Assembly (NCBI RefSeq): GCF_029051685.1
Contig: NZ_JAACFT010000019.1
Span: forward strand, 105,289-169,288
DNA: 64,000 nucleotides
Direction of reading: 5' to 3'
DNA from: Bradyrhizobium sp. CSA207
GTDB taxonomy: Bacteria > Pseudomonadota > Alphaproteobacteria > Rhizobiales > Xanthobacteraceae
Shown here: positions 10,031-17,891 of the stretch, piece by piece
Numbering within the stretch: position 1 is the stretch's first letter
Layout of the letters: every line of letters begins with the position of its first letter
Position numbers and translations under genes: made by a program
The notes under the pieces: generated by a model
Told to the model about the DNA's origin: nothing
Database searches by the model: none
The model's input: the letters and a program-made list of their open reading frames with translations, nothing else

Positions 10031-10975
10031 CTAGCCCGCCCGCGCCGCGCGCCGCAGCGCCTGCGGCGGCTGACCGAAGGCGCGGATGAAAGCGCGGCGC
10101 ATTCGCTCGGGGTCGCGGAAACCGGTCGCCTCGGCTACGAGCTCGATCGCCTCGCGCGAGGACTGCACGCGCTCGCGCGCGACCTCGATCCGCAGCCGCT
10201 CGATCGCCTTGGACGGCGTCGTGCCGGTCTCCGCGGCAAAGGCGCGGGCAAAATGCCGTGCGCTCATGCCGGCGCGATCGGCGAGATCTTCCACGGTCAG
10301 CGGTGCATCGAGATTTTCCCGCGCCCATGACAGCAGCGCGCCGAACCGGCCGTTCGGCGCCTTCAATTCCAGCAGTGACGAGAACTGCGACTGGCCGCCG
10401 CTGCGGCGATGATAGAGCACGAGCTGGCGCGCGGTCTGCTGCGCGATCTCCTCACCATGGTCCTCGGTGACCATCGCGAGCGCGAGGTCGATTCCGGCCG
10501 TGATGCCCGCGGACGTCCACACATTGCCGTCGCGGGTGAAAATCTGGTCCGGCTCGAACTTCACCTTCGGATAGCGCGCGACGAAATCGCGCGTGCGGCC
10601 CCAATGCGTGGTGGCGCGGCGGCCGTCGAGCAGGCCGGCCTCGGCCAACACATAGGCTCCCGAACAGACGCTGGCGACCCGCACGCCGCGGCGCGCAAGC
10701 CGCTGCACGAAGGCGCGCGTGACTTCGCAGCTCGCCGCCTCCGTCACGCCCGCGCCGCCCGCAACCACCAGCGTGGTGATCGCATTGGCCGACTTGAAAT
10801 CGCGCGCCATCATCTCGACGCCGGACGAGCTGCGCACCGGCCCCGCGTTCAGCGCCAGCACGCGGATCGCCGGCGTTTTGCCGAGATAGCGCGCCGCGAT
10901 CTCGAACACCGAGATGGGGCCGGCCGCATCGAGCAACTGGAAGTCCGGGAAGATCAGGATGCCGATCATGGTCAT
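10031..10975 (-). CDS. GlxA-type transcriptional regulator (DJ-1/PfpI domain plus AraC HTH)
   Basis: 314 aa. The N-terminal DJ-1/PfpI-like domain (about 1-170) runs from MIGILIFPDFQLLDAAGP to VASVCSGAYVLAEAGLLDGR, with a Cys at the nucleophile-elbow position. The C-terminal AraC/XylS double helix-turn-helix (about 215-312) has LTVEDLADRAGMSARHFARAF and ATGFRDPERMRRAFIRAFG. It faces the isonitrile hydratase-like gene across an 88-bp spacer and is the obvious candidate for its regulator. The inducing compound is unknown. Confidence 0.92.
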   Translation of the reverse strand: MTMIGILIFPDFQLLDAAGPISVFEIAARYLGKTPAIRVLALNAGPVRSSSGVEMMARDFKSANAITTLVVAGGAGVTEAASCEVTRAFVQRLARRGVRVASVCSGAYVLAEAGLLDGRRATTHWGRTRDFVARYPKVKFEPDQIFTRDGNVWTSAGITAGIDLALAMVTEDHGEEIAQQTARQLVLYHRRSGGQSQFSSLLELKAPNGRFGALLSWARENLDAPLTVEDLADRAGMSARHFARAFAAETGTTPSKAIERLRIEVARERVQSSREAIELVAEATGFRDPERMRRAFIRAFGQPPQALRRAARAG

Positions 10976-10996
10976 GTCCGAAATTGAGGGAATTAC

Positions 10997-11016
10997 GCCA
11001 TTTTGGACGGAATGGC
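10997..11016. promoter_or_regulatory. Inverted repeat between divergent GlxA-like regulator and hydratase genes
   Basis: GCCATT (10997-11002) and AATGGC (11011-11016) form a perfect 6-bp inverted repeat with an 8-nt spacer. It overlaps a second smaller one, GGCA-TCA-TGCC, ending at 11023. The words AATTGAGGGA occur on both sides (10983-10992 and 11047-11056). The symmetry and the central place between two start codons suggest an operator, but AraC-type proteins often bind direct rather than inverted half-sites. Confidence 0.4.
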
Positions 11017-11063
11017 ATCATGCCACCCTGACGGCGTCAAGGTCAGAATTGAGGGATCTTTCG

Positions 11064-11753
11064 ATGTCGTCACCGCTCCAGATCGGTCTTTTGGTGTTTC
11101 CGCGCGTCACCCAGCTCGACTTCACGGGTCCGTTGCAGGTGTTCTCTTCCGTGCCCGGCGCAAAACTGCACCTGATCTGGAAGCGGATCGAGCCGGTGCC
11201 GAGCGATTCCGTGCTGACGCTGACCCCGACCACGACGTTCGCCGACTGCCCGCAGCTGGACGTGATCTGCGTGCCCGGCGGCGGCGGCGGCACCAACGAT
11301 CTGCTCAATGACGAGGAGGTGCTGGATTTCCTGCGCAGGCAGGCCGAAGGCGCAAAATACGTCACCTCGGTCTGCACGGGATCGCTGGCGCTGGGCGCCG
11401 CCGGCCTGTTGAAGGGCTACCGCGCCGCCACCCATTGGAGCGCCATGGAGATGCTTGGCCAATTCGGCGCGACGCCGACCAAGTCCCGCGTCTGCATCGA
11501 CCGCAACCGCATCACCGGCGGCGGCGTCACCGCAGGAATCGATTTCGCACTGACGCTGGTATCGATCCTGGTCGACCGCACCACAGCGGAAGCGATCCAG
11601 CTTCAGCTCGAATACAATCCGGCACCGCCGTTCAATTCAGGCTCGCCTGAGACGGCGCCGGCCGAGGTGCTGGCCTTGCTCAGGGAGCGCGGCGCGCAAA
11701 ACCAGGCTCGCCGCCTCGAAGCGGTCAAGCGCGCGGCAGAACGGGTGATGTAG
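11064..11753 (+). CDS. inhA: DJ-1/PfpI protein, isonitrile hydratase-like
   Basis: 229 aa from ATG 11064, preceded by GAGGGA. Isonitrile hydratases convert isonitriles to N-substituted formamides. The residues known to matter in Pseudomonas InhA have counterparts here: Asp19 in VTQLDFTGP, and Cys104-Thr105 in YVTSVCTGSLALGAAGLL. RAATHWSAMEML and ITGGGVTAGIDFAL complete the fold. The length matches the family. Function by similarity only; related DJ-1 proteins may act on other substrates. Confidence 0.8.
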   Translation: MSSPLQIGLLVFPRVTQLDFTGPLQVFSSVPGAKLHLIWKRIEPVPSDSVLTLTPTTTFADCPQLDVICVPGGGGGTNDLLNDEEVLDFLRRQAEGAKYVTSVCTGSLALGAAGLLKGYRAATHWSAMEMLGQFGATPTKSRVCIDRNRITGGGVTAGIDFALTLVSILVDRTTAEAIQLQLEYNPAPPFNSGSPETAPAEVLALLRERGAQNQARRLEAVKRAAERVM

Positions 11754-11764
11754 CTTCCGCTCCG

Positions 11765-11897
11765 GTGTCCCGGACGCGCTGCAGCGCTCTTTGCGCTGCT
11801 GCGCTGAGCCGGGACCCAGATTGTGGCACGTCGGATTGCAGCCCCTGGGTCCCGGCTCAGCGGCGCAGCGTTACACGCTGCACCGCGTCCGGGACAC
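11765..11897. repeat. Long palindromic repeat downstream of the inhA-like gene
   Basis: The left arm GTGTCCCGGACGCG...GAGCCGGGACCCAG is mirrored by CTGGGTCCCGGCTC...CGTCCGGGACAC, giving a 133-bp imperfect hairpin with internal GCTGC-rich arms. A shorter relative lies at 36154-36208. It sits between the inhA-like stop codon and the terminator of the structured RNA candidate. Confidence 0.7.
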
Positions 11898-11925
11898 GGC
11901 GGAATTGACGCGGCGCGCCACAACA

Positions 11926-11958
11926 GAAAAAGGCCACTCGGTTTTCCGAGCGGCCTTT
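11926..11958 (-). terminator. Rho-independent terminator of the structured RNA candidate
   Basis: Read on the minus strand, a 13-bp stem (AAAGGCCGCTCGG with CCGAGTGGCCTTT, one G-U pair) closes an AAAA loop and runs straight into a T-rich tail (TTTTTCTG). The T tract is on the minus-strand side only. This orients it to a transcript coming from higher coordinates, not to the inhA-like gene. Confidence 0.8.
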
Positions 11959-12120
11959 CCTGTCTTACGGCGGCTGCACATTTCATCGGGCGATTTCGGA
12001 GCTTCCAGACCGGGGGCCTATCTCCCGATCGAGTCCTGGTCGGCGGCCGCTGCATTTCGGGACAGTCGCGAACTGTTGCCCGAACCGAACGCGATGGTCT
12101 CCTATCTCCGTAAGATGGGA
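11926..12120 (-). ncRNA. Candidate structured small RNA, about 190 nt, 6S-like in outline
   Basis: No protein gene fits between 11958 and 12257. On the minus strand TCTTACGG (12115-12108) pairs perfectly with CCGTAAGA (11970-11963), closing a domain of about 153 nt. Inside are a near-perfect hairpin (TTCGGG, ACAGT, TCGCG loop, ACTGT, CCCGAA) and a pairing ATCGGG/CCCGAT around a loop. The domain is followed by the strong terminator at 11926-11958. Size, closing stem and terminator recall 6S RNA, but I cannot match the primary sequence to that or any family. No convincing promoter was seen. Confidence 0.55.
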
Positions 12121-12256
12121 TCATTGAGCCGCATCGCTCGCGTGGGCGCAATGGTCGCGCAGACGGCGTCCCCGCTGTTCCCGTTGTCCACAGCGGCATC
12201 CGTCGGATGCGAATGCATCCAACGCAAGCGATCAAAACGTCGGGACGTGCGCGAGT

Positions 12257-12664
12257 CTAGCCGGGCGTCCAGGGCTGGTAGTCGCCGGTCGCCTTCGGCC
12301 GCTTGCCGCTGGCGAGGGTCGAACCGGACGGACGGTACGCCTTGGCCGTGCCGGTTAGATTCGGCTGGTGCGGCTTCTCCCACTCGCGCGGCTGGTAGTT
12401 GTCCTGCGTCGGTGGCACGTCGACGGTGTGATGCATCCAGCCGTGCCAGGACGGCGGAATGCGGCTCGCTTCAGCGTAGCCGTTGTAGATCACCCAGCGC
12501 CGCTCGAAGCCGAGCGTCGGATCGATCGCCCCGCCGCGGGTGCGATAATAGCGGTTGCCCTGCTCGTCCTCGCCCACCAGCTCTCCGTACCGCCTGGTCC
12601 AGAGTTGGGTGCCAAAGGTCTGGCCATTCCACCAGGTGAATAACTTGAGGAAGAACTGTTTCAT
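12257..12664 (-). CDS. NDUFA12-type accessory subunit of NADH:ubiquinone oxidoreductase
   Basis: 135 aa from the ATG giving MKQFFLKLFTWWNGQTFGTQ; an in-frame upstream ATG at 12709 is less likely. The family signature is clear: GTQLWTRRYGELVGEDEQGN, YYRTRG, RRWVIYNGYAEASRIPPSWHGWMHHTVD. Alphaproteobacterial complex I carries this B17.2-like subunit, which binds the peripheral arm. The C-terminal tail is Pro/Gly/Lys-rich. It is monocistronic here, away from the nuo operon. Confidence 0.93.
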   Translation of the reverse strand: MKQFFLKLFTWWNGQTFGTQLWTRRYGELVGEDEQGNRYYRTRGGAIDPTLGFERRWVIYNGYAEASRIPPSWHGWMHHTVDVPPTQDNYQPREWEKPHQPNLTGTAKAYRPSGSTLASGKRPKATGDYQPWTPG

Positions 12665-12911
12665 GCGGCAAGGGCCCTGCTTCGTGAGGTCCTGATGCCA
12701 TCCGGGCACCGAAATGTCCAGTTCGGCGGGCGCGGCTGTGCCCCAGCGCCGAAACGCGGGATACCGGCATGGCGGCGCCGCAAATCGGACGCGGTCCGTT
12801 CATGCTGGGTACAGCGGCCGGATGAGAGGTTGGCTGCACCCACGCAAACGAGCGTGATCCAGGAACCACCACGCTGTGATGGGGTTTGGCTTCCGGGAAA
12901 GGAGTTTCATC

Positions 12912-13604
12912 ATGAAAAGTCTGAAGGTTTTGAGTGCCGCCGCGGCGGTGGCGCTGGTTCTTCCCTTGGCGACCCCGAGCTTCGCACAGAATCGTCCCGC
13001 CTTGGGCGGAGGCGCCGGTGCCCATGTCGGCGGCGGTGGCGGCGGCGCTCATTTCGGGGGCGGCGGCGCGCGCATGGGTGGCGGCGGCTTCGGCGGTGGC
13101 GCACGGATGGGCGGTGGCGGCGCGGCGTTCCACGGTGGCGGCGGCAATTTCGCGGCCGGCGCAGCGGTACGTCCGAGCGGCGGCAGCTTCGCAGCCGGCA
13201 CAGCGGTACGTCCGAGCGGCGGCAGCTTCGCAGCTGGCCAGGTGACTCGACCCGCGATCTCGCCGTCCTTCGGCGGTACCCGCAGCGTCGCAACCGCGGG
13301 CAACTGGCAGGGTGGCGGCAATTGGGGCGGCGGCTGGCGTCATCATCATCGCGGCGGCGGCTTCTGGCCAGGCTTCGCGGCGGGTGCGGCGATCGGCGGC
13401 CTCGGCTCGTACGCCTATTATGGCGGCGGCTATTACGACGATCCCTACTACTATGGCGACACCTATTATGACGAGCCGACAGTGGCAGTCGTGCCCGATA
13501 CCGGCGGCGATTCCGCGGCCTACTGCGCCCAGCGCTACAAATCGTATGACCCGGCGTCAGGCACCTATCTCGGTTATGACGGCCTGCGTCATCCCTGCCC
13601 GTAA
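12912..13604 (+). CDS. Glycine-rich secreted BA14K-family protein
   Basis: 230 aa from ATG 12912, preceded by AAAGGAG. Signal peptide (residues 1 to about 26, ending TPSFA), then a Gly/Ala-rich stretch, two 13-residue repeats (AVRPSGGSFAAGT, mirrored as 39-bp DNA repeats near 13162-13240), a hydrophobic Gly-rich segment, a Tyr/Asp-rich patch (YYDDPYYYGDTYYDEP), and the C-terminal BA14K motif YCAQRYKSYDPASGTYLGYDG. BA14K proteins are envelope-associated and immunoreactive in Brucella; here an envelope role is inferred. Confidence 0.85.
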   Translation: MKSLKVLSAAAAVALVLPLATPSFAQNRPALGGGAGAHVGGGGGGAHFGGGGARMGGGGFGGGARMGGGGAAFHGGGGNFAAGAAVRPSGGSFAAGTAVRPSGGSFAAGQVTRPAISPSFGGTRSVATAGNWQGGGNWGGGWRHHHRGGGFWPGFAAGAAIGGLGSYAYYGGGYYDDPYYYGDTYYDEPTVAVVPDTGGDSAAYCAQRYKSYDPASGTYLGYDGLRHPCP

Positions 13605-13636
13605 CACGGCCTGAAGCAAACGATCCGCCATCGATC

Positions 13637-13665
13637 GGGGCGGCGCCGAAATCATCGGCGCCGTC
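13637..13665 (+). terminator. Hairpin downstream of the BA14K gene
   Basis: GGCGGCGCCGA and TCGGCGCCGTC form an 11-bp stem (one G-U pair) around a 4-5 nt loop, 33 bp after the BA14K stop codon. A short GTTTT follows six bases later. This is a plausible intrinsic terminator with a weak T tract. Confidence 0.5.
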
Positions 13666-13856
13666 CATGCGTTTTGGCCGGAGGTTTGCGGATGGACGAC
13701 TTCGTGTTTCCGGCGCGCAGATGCCTGCAATGCCCGGCGTGGCATCGTCAACGATCAAGACCCAATTGCGCCGCTGCCTGGAATAGACTGGAACCCATTC
13801 GCCGGCTCGAACTGCGCGCCTGTTCACGGTGCGGACTGGAACTTTCTAGCCTCAGC

Positions 13857-13926
13857 TATGCACTTCATCGTGCATACCTAATCCTGTCCACTCCAAAATT
13901 GACCCGGCACACGATTCGCCTATATC
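13857..13926 (+). promoter_or_regulatory. Promoter and upstream palindrome of the receiver/hybrid-kinase operon
   Basis: A perfect inverted repeat TATGCAC (13857-13863) and GTGCATA (13870-13876) with a 6-nt spacer lies 22 bp upstream of TTGACC (13899-13904). After 16 bp comes TATATC (13921-13926). The hexamers are close to the housekeeping consensus and end 38 bp before the start codon. The palindrome is well placed for an activator or repressor; none can be named. Confidence 0.55.
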
Positions 13927-13964
13927 ACCAACAGTATGGGGACTTCGATCTACTGGGAAATGTC

Positions 13965-14387
13965 ATGCCGCGTATCCTCGTGGTAGATGACGATCCGATG
14001 GTCGGCGCGACCATCGAGGTCCTCCTCCAACGTCAGGGCTTCGACGTCACGCTTGCCGACGGCGGAGAGACTGGGCTTGCTGCGCTCGAGGCGCAGACAT
14101 TTGACGTCATGCTGGTCGACATCTTCATGCCGCATATGCGCGGCTTCGAATCCATCCGCATCTTTCACGAACGTGCTCCCGCGATTCCCCTGATCGCGAT
14201 GTCCGGCTACGCCTTCGCGGCGGCGGCCTCGCCCTCGCCCGACTTTCTGCGCATGGCGCTGGAGCTCGGCGCGACGCGTTGCCTGCGCAAACCGTTCACG
14301 CCGGATGCGCTGCTGACCACGATCCGGGAATGCATCGCCGGACCCGGCGGGCGCGCACAGCCGATGGACAAGAAAGAAGCCCCTTGA
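13965..14387 (+). CDS. Single-domain response regulator
   Basis: 140 aa from ATG 13965, preceded by GGGA. Receiver only: VVDDDPMVGATIE acidic pair, phospho-acceptor Asp52 in VMLVDIFMPHMRG, switch Ser in IAMSGYAF, Lys in CLRKPFTPDALL. No output domain. Its TGA overlaps the TTG start of the hybrid kinase, so the two should be made together. It is the probable phosphate acceptor or modulator for that kinase. Confidence 0.9.
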   Translation: MPRILVVDDDPMVGATIEVLLQRQGFDVTLADGGETGLAALEAQTFDVMLVDIFMPHMRGFESIRIFHERAPAIPLIAMSGYAFAAAASPSPDFLRMALELGATRCLRKPFTPDALLTTIRECIAGPGGRAQPMDKKEAP

Positions 14388-16639
14388 TTCCAACGCAGCG
14401 CGTCATTCTCGGTGCTGGACTTGCCATCCTCCTGATCATCACCGCAGCCTCGATCGGACTCGACGTCAAGTCGCGGTCCGACGCGGCCTCCGTCAATCAC
14501 ACAATCGAGGTCCTGAAGAAGATCTCCGACGTGCGCGTCCTGCTCCGCCGCGCCGAGGGCGCCGCGCGCGGCTACGAGATCTACCGCACCCTGGGCTTCA
14601 GCGATGAATTCCAGGCGACCCGCGCCCGGATCGCACCCGCACTGGCCGACCTCAAGCAGGCCGTCCGCGACAAGCCCGATCATGTCGCGCTGATGGAGGG
14701 CACCGAACCCCTCGCACAGCGCCGGATGGAGATTGCCGCCGAAGCGATGCGGCTGCGCGCCGAGAACGACCACGCCGGCATTGCCGCCCTCCAGGCCAAG
14801 GCCGAGGGCCGCGGCCTGATGGAAGCGGTGATGGCCAATCTCGACCATCTGAGCGCGGAAGAAGAGAGGCAGCTCACTGTGCGCACGTCGGATTCGCGCC
14901 GCACCGGCATCGTGCTGCTCGGCATCGACGTCGCCGGTGCCATGCTGATCCTGCTCCTGGTCGCGCTCTTGATGCGCGAAAGCCAGCGCACAAAAGTGGC
15001 GCTCCAGAGCACGCTGACCGAGACCACGGCCGCCAAGGAGATGCTCGAGGCGGCGGTGGCCGAACGCACCGAGCATCTCGTCACCGCGCATGACGAGCTG
15101 CGGCTGTCGGTCAACGTGCTCCAGAGCACGTTTCACAGCATGGCGGAGGCGGTGCTGGTCATCGACACCGAAGGCAACGTGTTGCTGTCCAATCCGGCGG
15201 CGGAGCGCATGCTGCTGCATCGGACCGGAATGAACCTTCGCAATTTGCGTGCGCTGTCCGACGTCTTCCATGGCGACGGAACGACGCCGCTCAAGCCCGA
15301 AGAGCTGCCGTCGGCGCGCGTGCTGCGCGGCGAGCAGTTCGAGAATTTGGAGATGATCGTCCGCCCCCACAGCGGCAATCAGACCCGTCATCTCATGATC
15401 AGCGGCCGGCCGATGCGGGACGGGCAAGGCGCGATCTCCGGCGCGGTGCTGGTCTATCACGACGCCACCATCTCGCGAGAGACCGAGCGGCAATTGCAGC
15501 AGTCGCAGAAGCTGGATGCCATCGGCAAGCTGACCGGCGGCGTCGCGCATGACTTCAACAACATGCTGACCGTGATCTCCGGCAACACCGAGACGCTGGT
15601 GGAGAGCCTGAACGAGCAGCCCGAGCTCCAGCGTACGGCGCGCCTGATCGACGATGCCGCCGAGCGCTGCGCCGAGCTGATCCAGCACCTGCTGGCGTTC
15701 GCGCGCAGGCAGCCGCTCGAGCCGCGCAATGTCGAGATCAACGCAGCGATAGCGGACATCGCAAAGCTGCTGCGCCCGACCCTCGGCGAGCAGATCCAGG
15801 TCGAGACCGTGCTTGAGCAGGAGCCGATGACCTCGCACATCGATCCGTCCAGGCTCACCAACGCCGTGCTCAACATGGCCATCAACGCCCGCGACGCCAT
15901 GCCGAACGGCGGCAAGCTGCTGCTGGAGACCCACCGGGTCGTGCTCGACGAGGCCTATGCGCAGGCCAATGCGGAGGTGCGGCCCGGTCCCTACGTGATG
16001 CTTGCGGTCAGCGACACCGGCACCGGCATGCCGCCCGATGTCCAGGAAAAGGCGTTCGAGCCGTTCTTCACCACCAAGGAGGTCGGCAAGGGGAGCGGCC
16101 TCGGCCTCTCCATGGTCTACGGCTTCGTCAAGCAGTCCGGCGGCCACATCAAGATCTACAGCGAGGAAGGCCACGGCACCACGATCAAGCTCTATCTGCC
16201 GCCCGGCGAAGGCGCGCCCGAGGCGGCCATCTCCGCCGTGCTGCCGGCCGAAGGCGGTGCCGAGACCATTTTCGTTGTCGAGGACGACAATCTCGTGCGC
16301 AACTTCGTCACCGCGCAGCTGCAGAGCCTCGGCTACAAGACGGTTGCCGCGCCCGACGGCCGCGCCGCGCTGCAATTGATCGAAGCCGGCCAGGCCTTCG
16401 ATCTGCTCTTCACCGACGTCGTCATCCCCGGCGGCATGAGCGGGCGCGAGCTCGCCGAAGAGGTGGCAAAGCGGCGGCCTGGCGTGAGGGTGCTCTACAC
16501 CTCCGGCTACACCGACAATGCCATCGTCCATCACGGCAAGCTCGACGACGGCGTGATGCTGCTGACCAAACCCTACCGCCGCAACCAGCTCGCCGAGATG
16601 ATCCGCAAGGCGCTGAACGGCGGCGGCGTGGCGGGTTAG
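14384..16639 (+). CDS. CHASE3-PAS hybrid sensor histidine kinase
   Basis: 751 aa, assuming the TTG at 14384 that overlaps the receiver stop (TTGA) and follows AGAAAGAAG. No ATG is better placed: the frame's only upstream ATGs lie inside the receiver gene. Order: membrane helix (about 5-24), CHASE3-like periplasmic domain (about 30-170, RRAEGAARGYEIY), membrane helix (about 185-205), coiled coil, PAS (about 250-370), HisKA with GGVAHDFNNML (His389), HATPase with DTGTGMPPDV and GKGSGLGLSMVYGF, and a C-terminal receiver with Asp678 in LLFTDVVIPGGMSG. The sensor half resembles the kinase at 2499-4019. Confidence 0.9.
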   Translation: MIPTQRVILGAGLAILLIITAASIGLDVKSRSDAASVNHTIEVLKKISDVRVLLRRAEGAARGYEIYRTLGFSDEFQATRARIAPALADLKQAVRDKPDHVALMEGTEPLAQRRMEIAAEAMRLRAENDHAGIAALQAKAEGRGLMEAVMANLDHLSAEEERQLTVRTSDSRRTGIVLLGIDVAGAMLILLLVALLMRESQRTKVALQSTLTETTAAKEMLEAAVAERTEHLVTAHDELRLSVNVLQSTFHSMAEAVLVIDTEGNVLLSNPAAERMLLHRTGMNLRNLRALSDVFHGDGTTPLKPEELPSARVLRGEQFENLEMIVRPHSGNQTRHLMISGRPMRDGQGAISGAVLVYHDATISRETERQLQQSQKLDAIGKLTGGVAHDFNNMLTVISGNTETLVESLNEQPELQRTARLIDDAAERCAELIQHLLAFARRQPLEPRNVEINAAIADIAKLLRPTLGEQIQVETVLEQEPMTSHIDPSRLTNAVLNMAINARDAMPNGGKLLLETHRVVLDEAYAQANAEVRPGPYVMLAVSDTGTGMPPDVQEKAFEPFFTTKEVGKGSGLGLSMVYGFVKQSGGHIKIYSEEGHGTTIKLYLPPGEGAPEAAISAVLPAEGGAETIFVVEDDNLVRNFVTAQLQSLGYKTVAAPDGRAALQLIEAGQAFDLLFTDVVIPGGMSGRELAEEVAKRRPGVRVLYTSGYTDNAIVHHGKLDDGVMLLTKPYRRNQLAEMIRKALNGGGVAG

Positions 16640-16651
16640 TCAAACAGGAAT

Positions 16652-17548
16652 CTAGCGCGTCGCCAGCACCACGCCCGCCAGCGTGAAGATCAGCGCTGCG
16701 ATCTGGCCCGGACCGAGCGGCTCGCCGAGCGCGATCGCCGAGGCCACCACGCCGATCACCGGCACCGCCATGGTGCCGATCGCGGCGACGGAGGCCGGCA
16801 GGCGCGACAGCGCGGCGAACCAGCTGACATAGGCGATGCAGAACTGCACCACTGTCGAATAGACCAGCAGCCACCAGCCGATCGGCGTCACCAGCTCCAG
16901 ATGCGAGGTCTCGACCAGGAGACCCACAACCGCGACCGGCAGGCAGCCGATGCCGATCTGCCAGGCCGCGGCCGTGATCGGCGGCAGGCGGATCGGATAT
17001 TTCTTCAGGAGCACCGTGCCGAGCGCAAAGCCGGCTGCGCCCGCCAGCGCCATGACGATGCCCGGCAGCTTCTCTTCGCTGGCGGCAAAACCGTTGCCGC
17101 CCATGATCGAGGCAAGGCCCGCGAAGGCCATCATCAGCGCGATGGTGCGCAGAACCGTCGGCCGCTCGCCGAGCACGGGCCAGGCGATCAATGAGGCCCA
17201 GACCGGCATGGTGTAGGCGATCAGCGCCGCTTCGCTGGCCGGCAGCCAGAGCAGCGCCAGCCCCATCAGCACCATCCAGCCGGTGACATTGAGCAGCCCC
17301 GCGACCAGGAGCCGCGGCCAGATCTGTGGCGCAACCTTCAGGCTGTCGCGGCGGATCAGGGCGAGCGCCGCCAGCAGCACCGCCCCGAGCACGCCGGTCA
17401 CCCCGCGCAGCGTCAGCGGCGGCAGCTCGGCCAGCAGAAACTTGGTCACGGGCCAGTTGAAGCCCCAGCCGACCGAGGTGATGGCGAGGAACATCAGGCC
17501 GGCCGGCGCGATGCGCGGCCGCAGCACCGGCCGAGTCGAATCAAGCAT
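16652..17548 (-). CDS. EamA-family (DMT superfamily) exporter
   Basis: 298 aa from ATG 17548; a longer in-frame start at 17632 adds a non-hydrophobic tail and is unlikely. About ten membrane helices in two EamA repeats: SVGWGFNWPVTKFLLAELPP begins the first, VPVIGVVASAIALGEPLG closes the second with the typical GE motif. Members export amino acids or other small metabolites; the substrate here is not predictable. It ends 12 bp from the convergent hybrid kinase. Confidence 0.88.
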   Translation of the reverse strand: MLDSTRPVLRPRIAPAGLMFLAITSVGWGFNWPVTKFLLAELPPLTLRGVTGVLGAVLLAALALIRRDSLKVAPQIWPRLLVAGLLNVTGWMVLMGLALLWLPASEAALIAYTMPVWASLIAWPVLGERPTVLRTIALMMAFAGLASIMGGNGFAASEEKLPGIVMALAGAAGFALGTVLLKKYPIRLPPITAAAWQIGIGCLPVAVVGLLVETSHLELVTPIGWWLLVYSTVVQFCIAYVSWFAALSRLPASVAAIGTMAVPVIGVVASAIALGEPLGPGQIAALIFTLAGVVLATR

Positions 17549-17658
17549 GTGGGGTACCCGGCAGAAAACGGGGTCAGCCTGGCGCGGATTCGCACCCCCG
17601 ACCACCACCTCCGCGGGCATGCCTGCCCTCACCTTCCGTAGCCCTACGTGAGTCCCGC

Positions 17659-17679
17659 TTAGGCAACCCCGTTGCCTAA
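17659..17679. promoter_or_regulatory. Perfect 21-bp palindrome upstream of the EamA gene
   Basis: TTAGGCAAC, CCC, GTTGCCTAA: nine perfectly paired bases on each side of a 3-nt spacer, 111 bp upstream of the EamA start. On the minus strand a TATATT lies just before it, so the palindrome would sit near the transcription start of the exporter. It lacks a downstream T tract in either direction, so an operator is more likely than a terminator. Confidence 0.5.
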
Positions 17680-17821
17680 AAATATACCTGCCCTGTGAAC
17701 AGCGGGATGAAGCACGTGCAGCATCACCGGATGCAATTTTTTTCGGTTGGGAATCCCTGAGGACTCACTGATACTTGCCTCCACAACAGGCGCGGGCTTG
17801 CCCCCTGTTTTCCCCCGCTGT

Positions 17822-17891
17822 CCACCATATTTAGTATTTGATTCAGGAACTCGCACTAGTTCTTGACGGGCGCAACGGAGAGTCCTAGCTT
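17822..17891 (+). promoter_or_regulatory. Two NrdR-like boxes and the nrdJ promoter
   Basis: CCACCATATTTAGTAT (17822-17837) matches 12 of 16 positions of the NrdR consensus as I recall it (ACACTATATATAGTGT). GCACTAGTTCTTGACG (17853-17868) is a weaker match but contains CACTA..TCTTG. The boxes start exactly 31 bp apart, the three-turn spacing NrdR is known to use. TTGACG (17863-17868) and TAGCTT (17886-17891), 17 bp apart, form a promoter whose -35 overlaps the second box. NrdR represses ribonucleotide reductase genes when dATP is plentiful. Confidence 0.65.

Larger units (their letters stand above)
13605..13964. other. 360-bp intergenic region before the second two-component pair
   Basis: It holds the hairpin after the BA14K gene, then about 190 bp in which I see no gene, then the palindrome and promoter of the receiver gene (13857-13926). 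An open frame running through it from 13674 is only the upstream extension of the receiver frame and lacks coding character. Confidence 0.6.

Noticed and set aside
14207..16534. A 775-codon minus-strand frame across the hybrid kinase
   Set aside because: Same reason: antisense shadow of a gene with complete kinase and receiver motifs.
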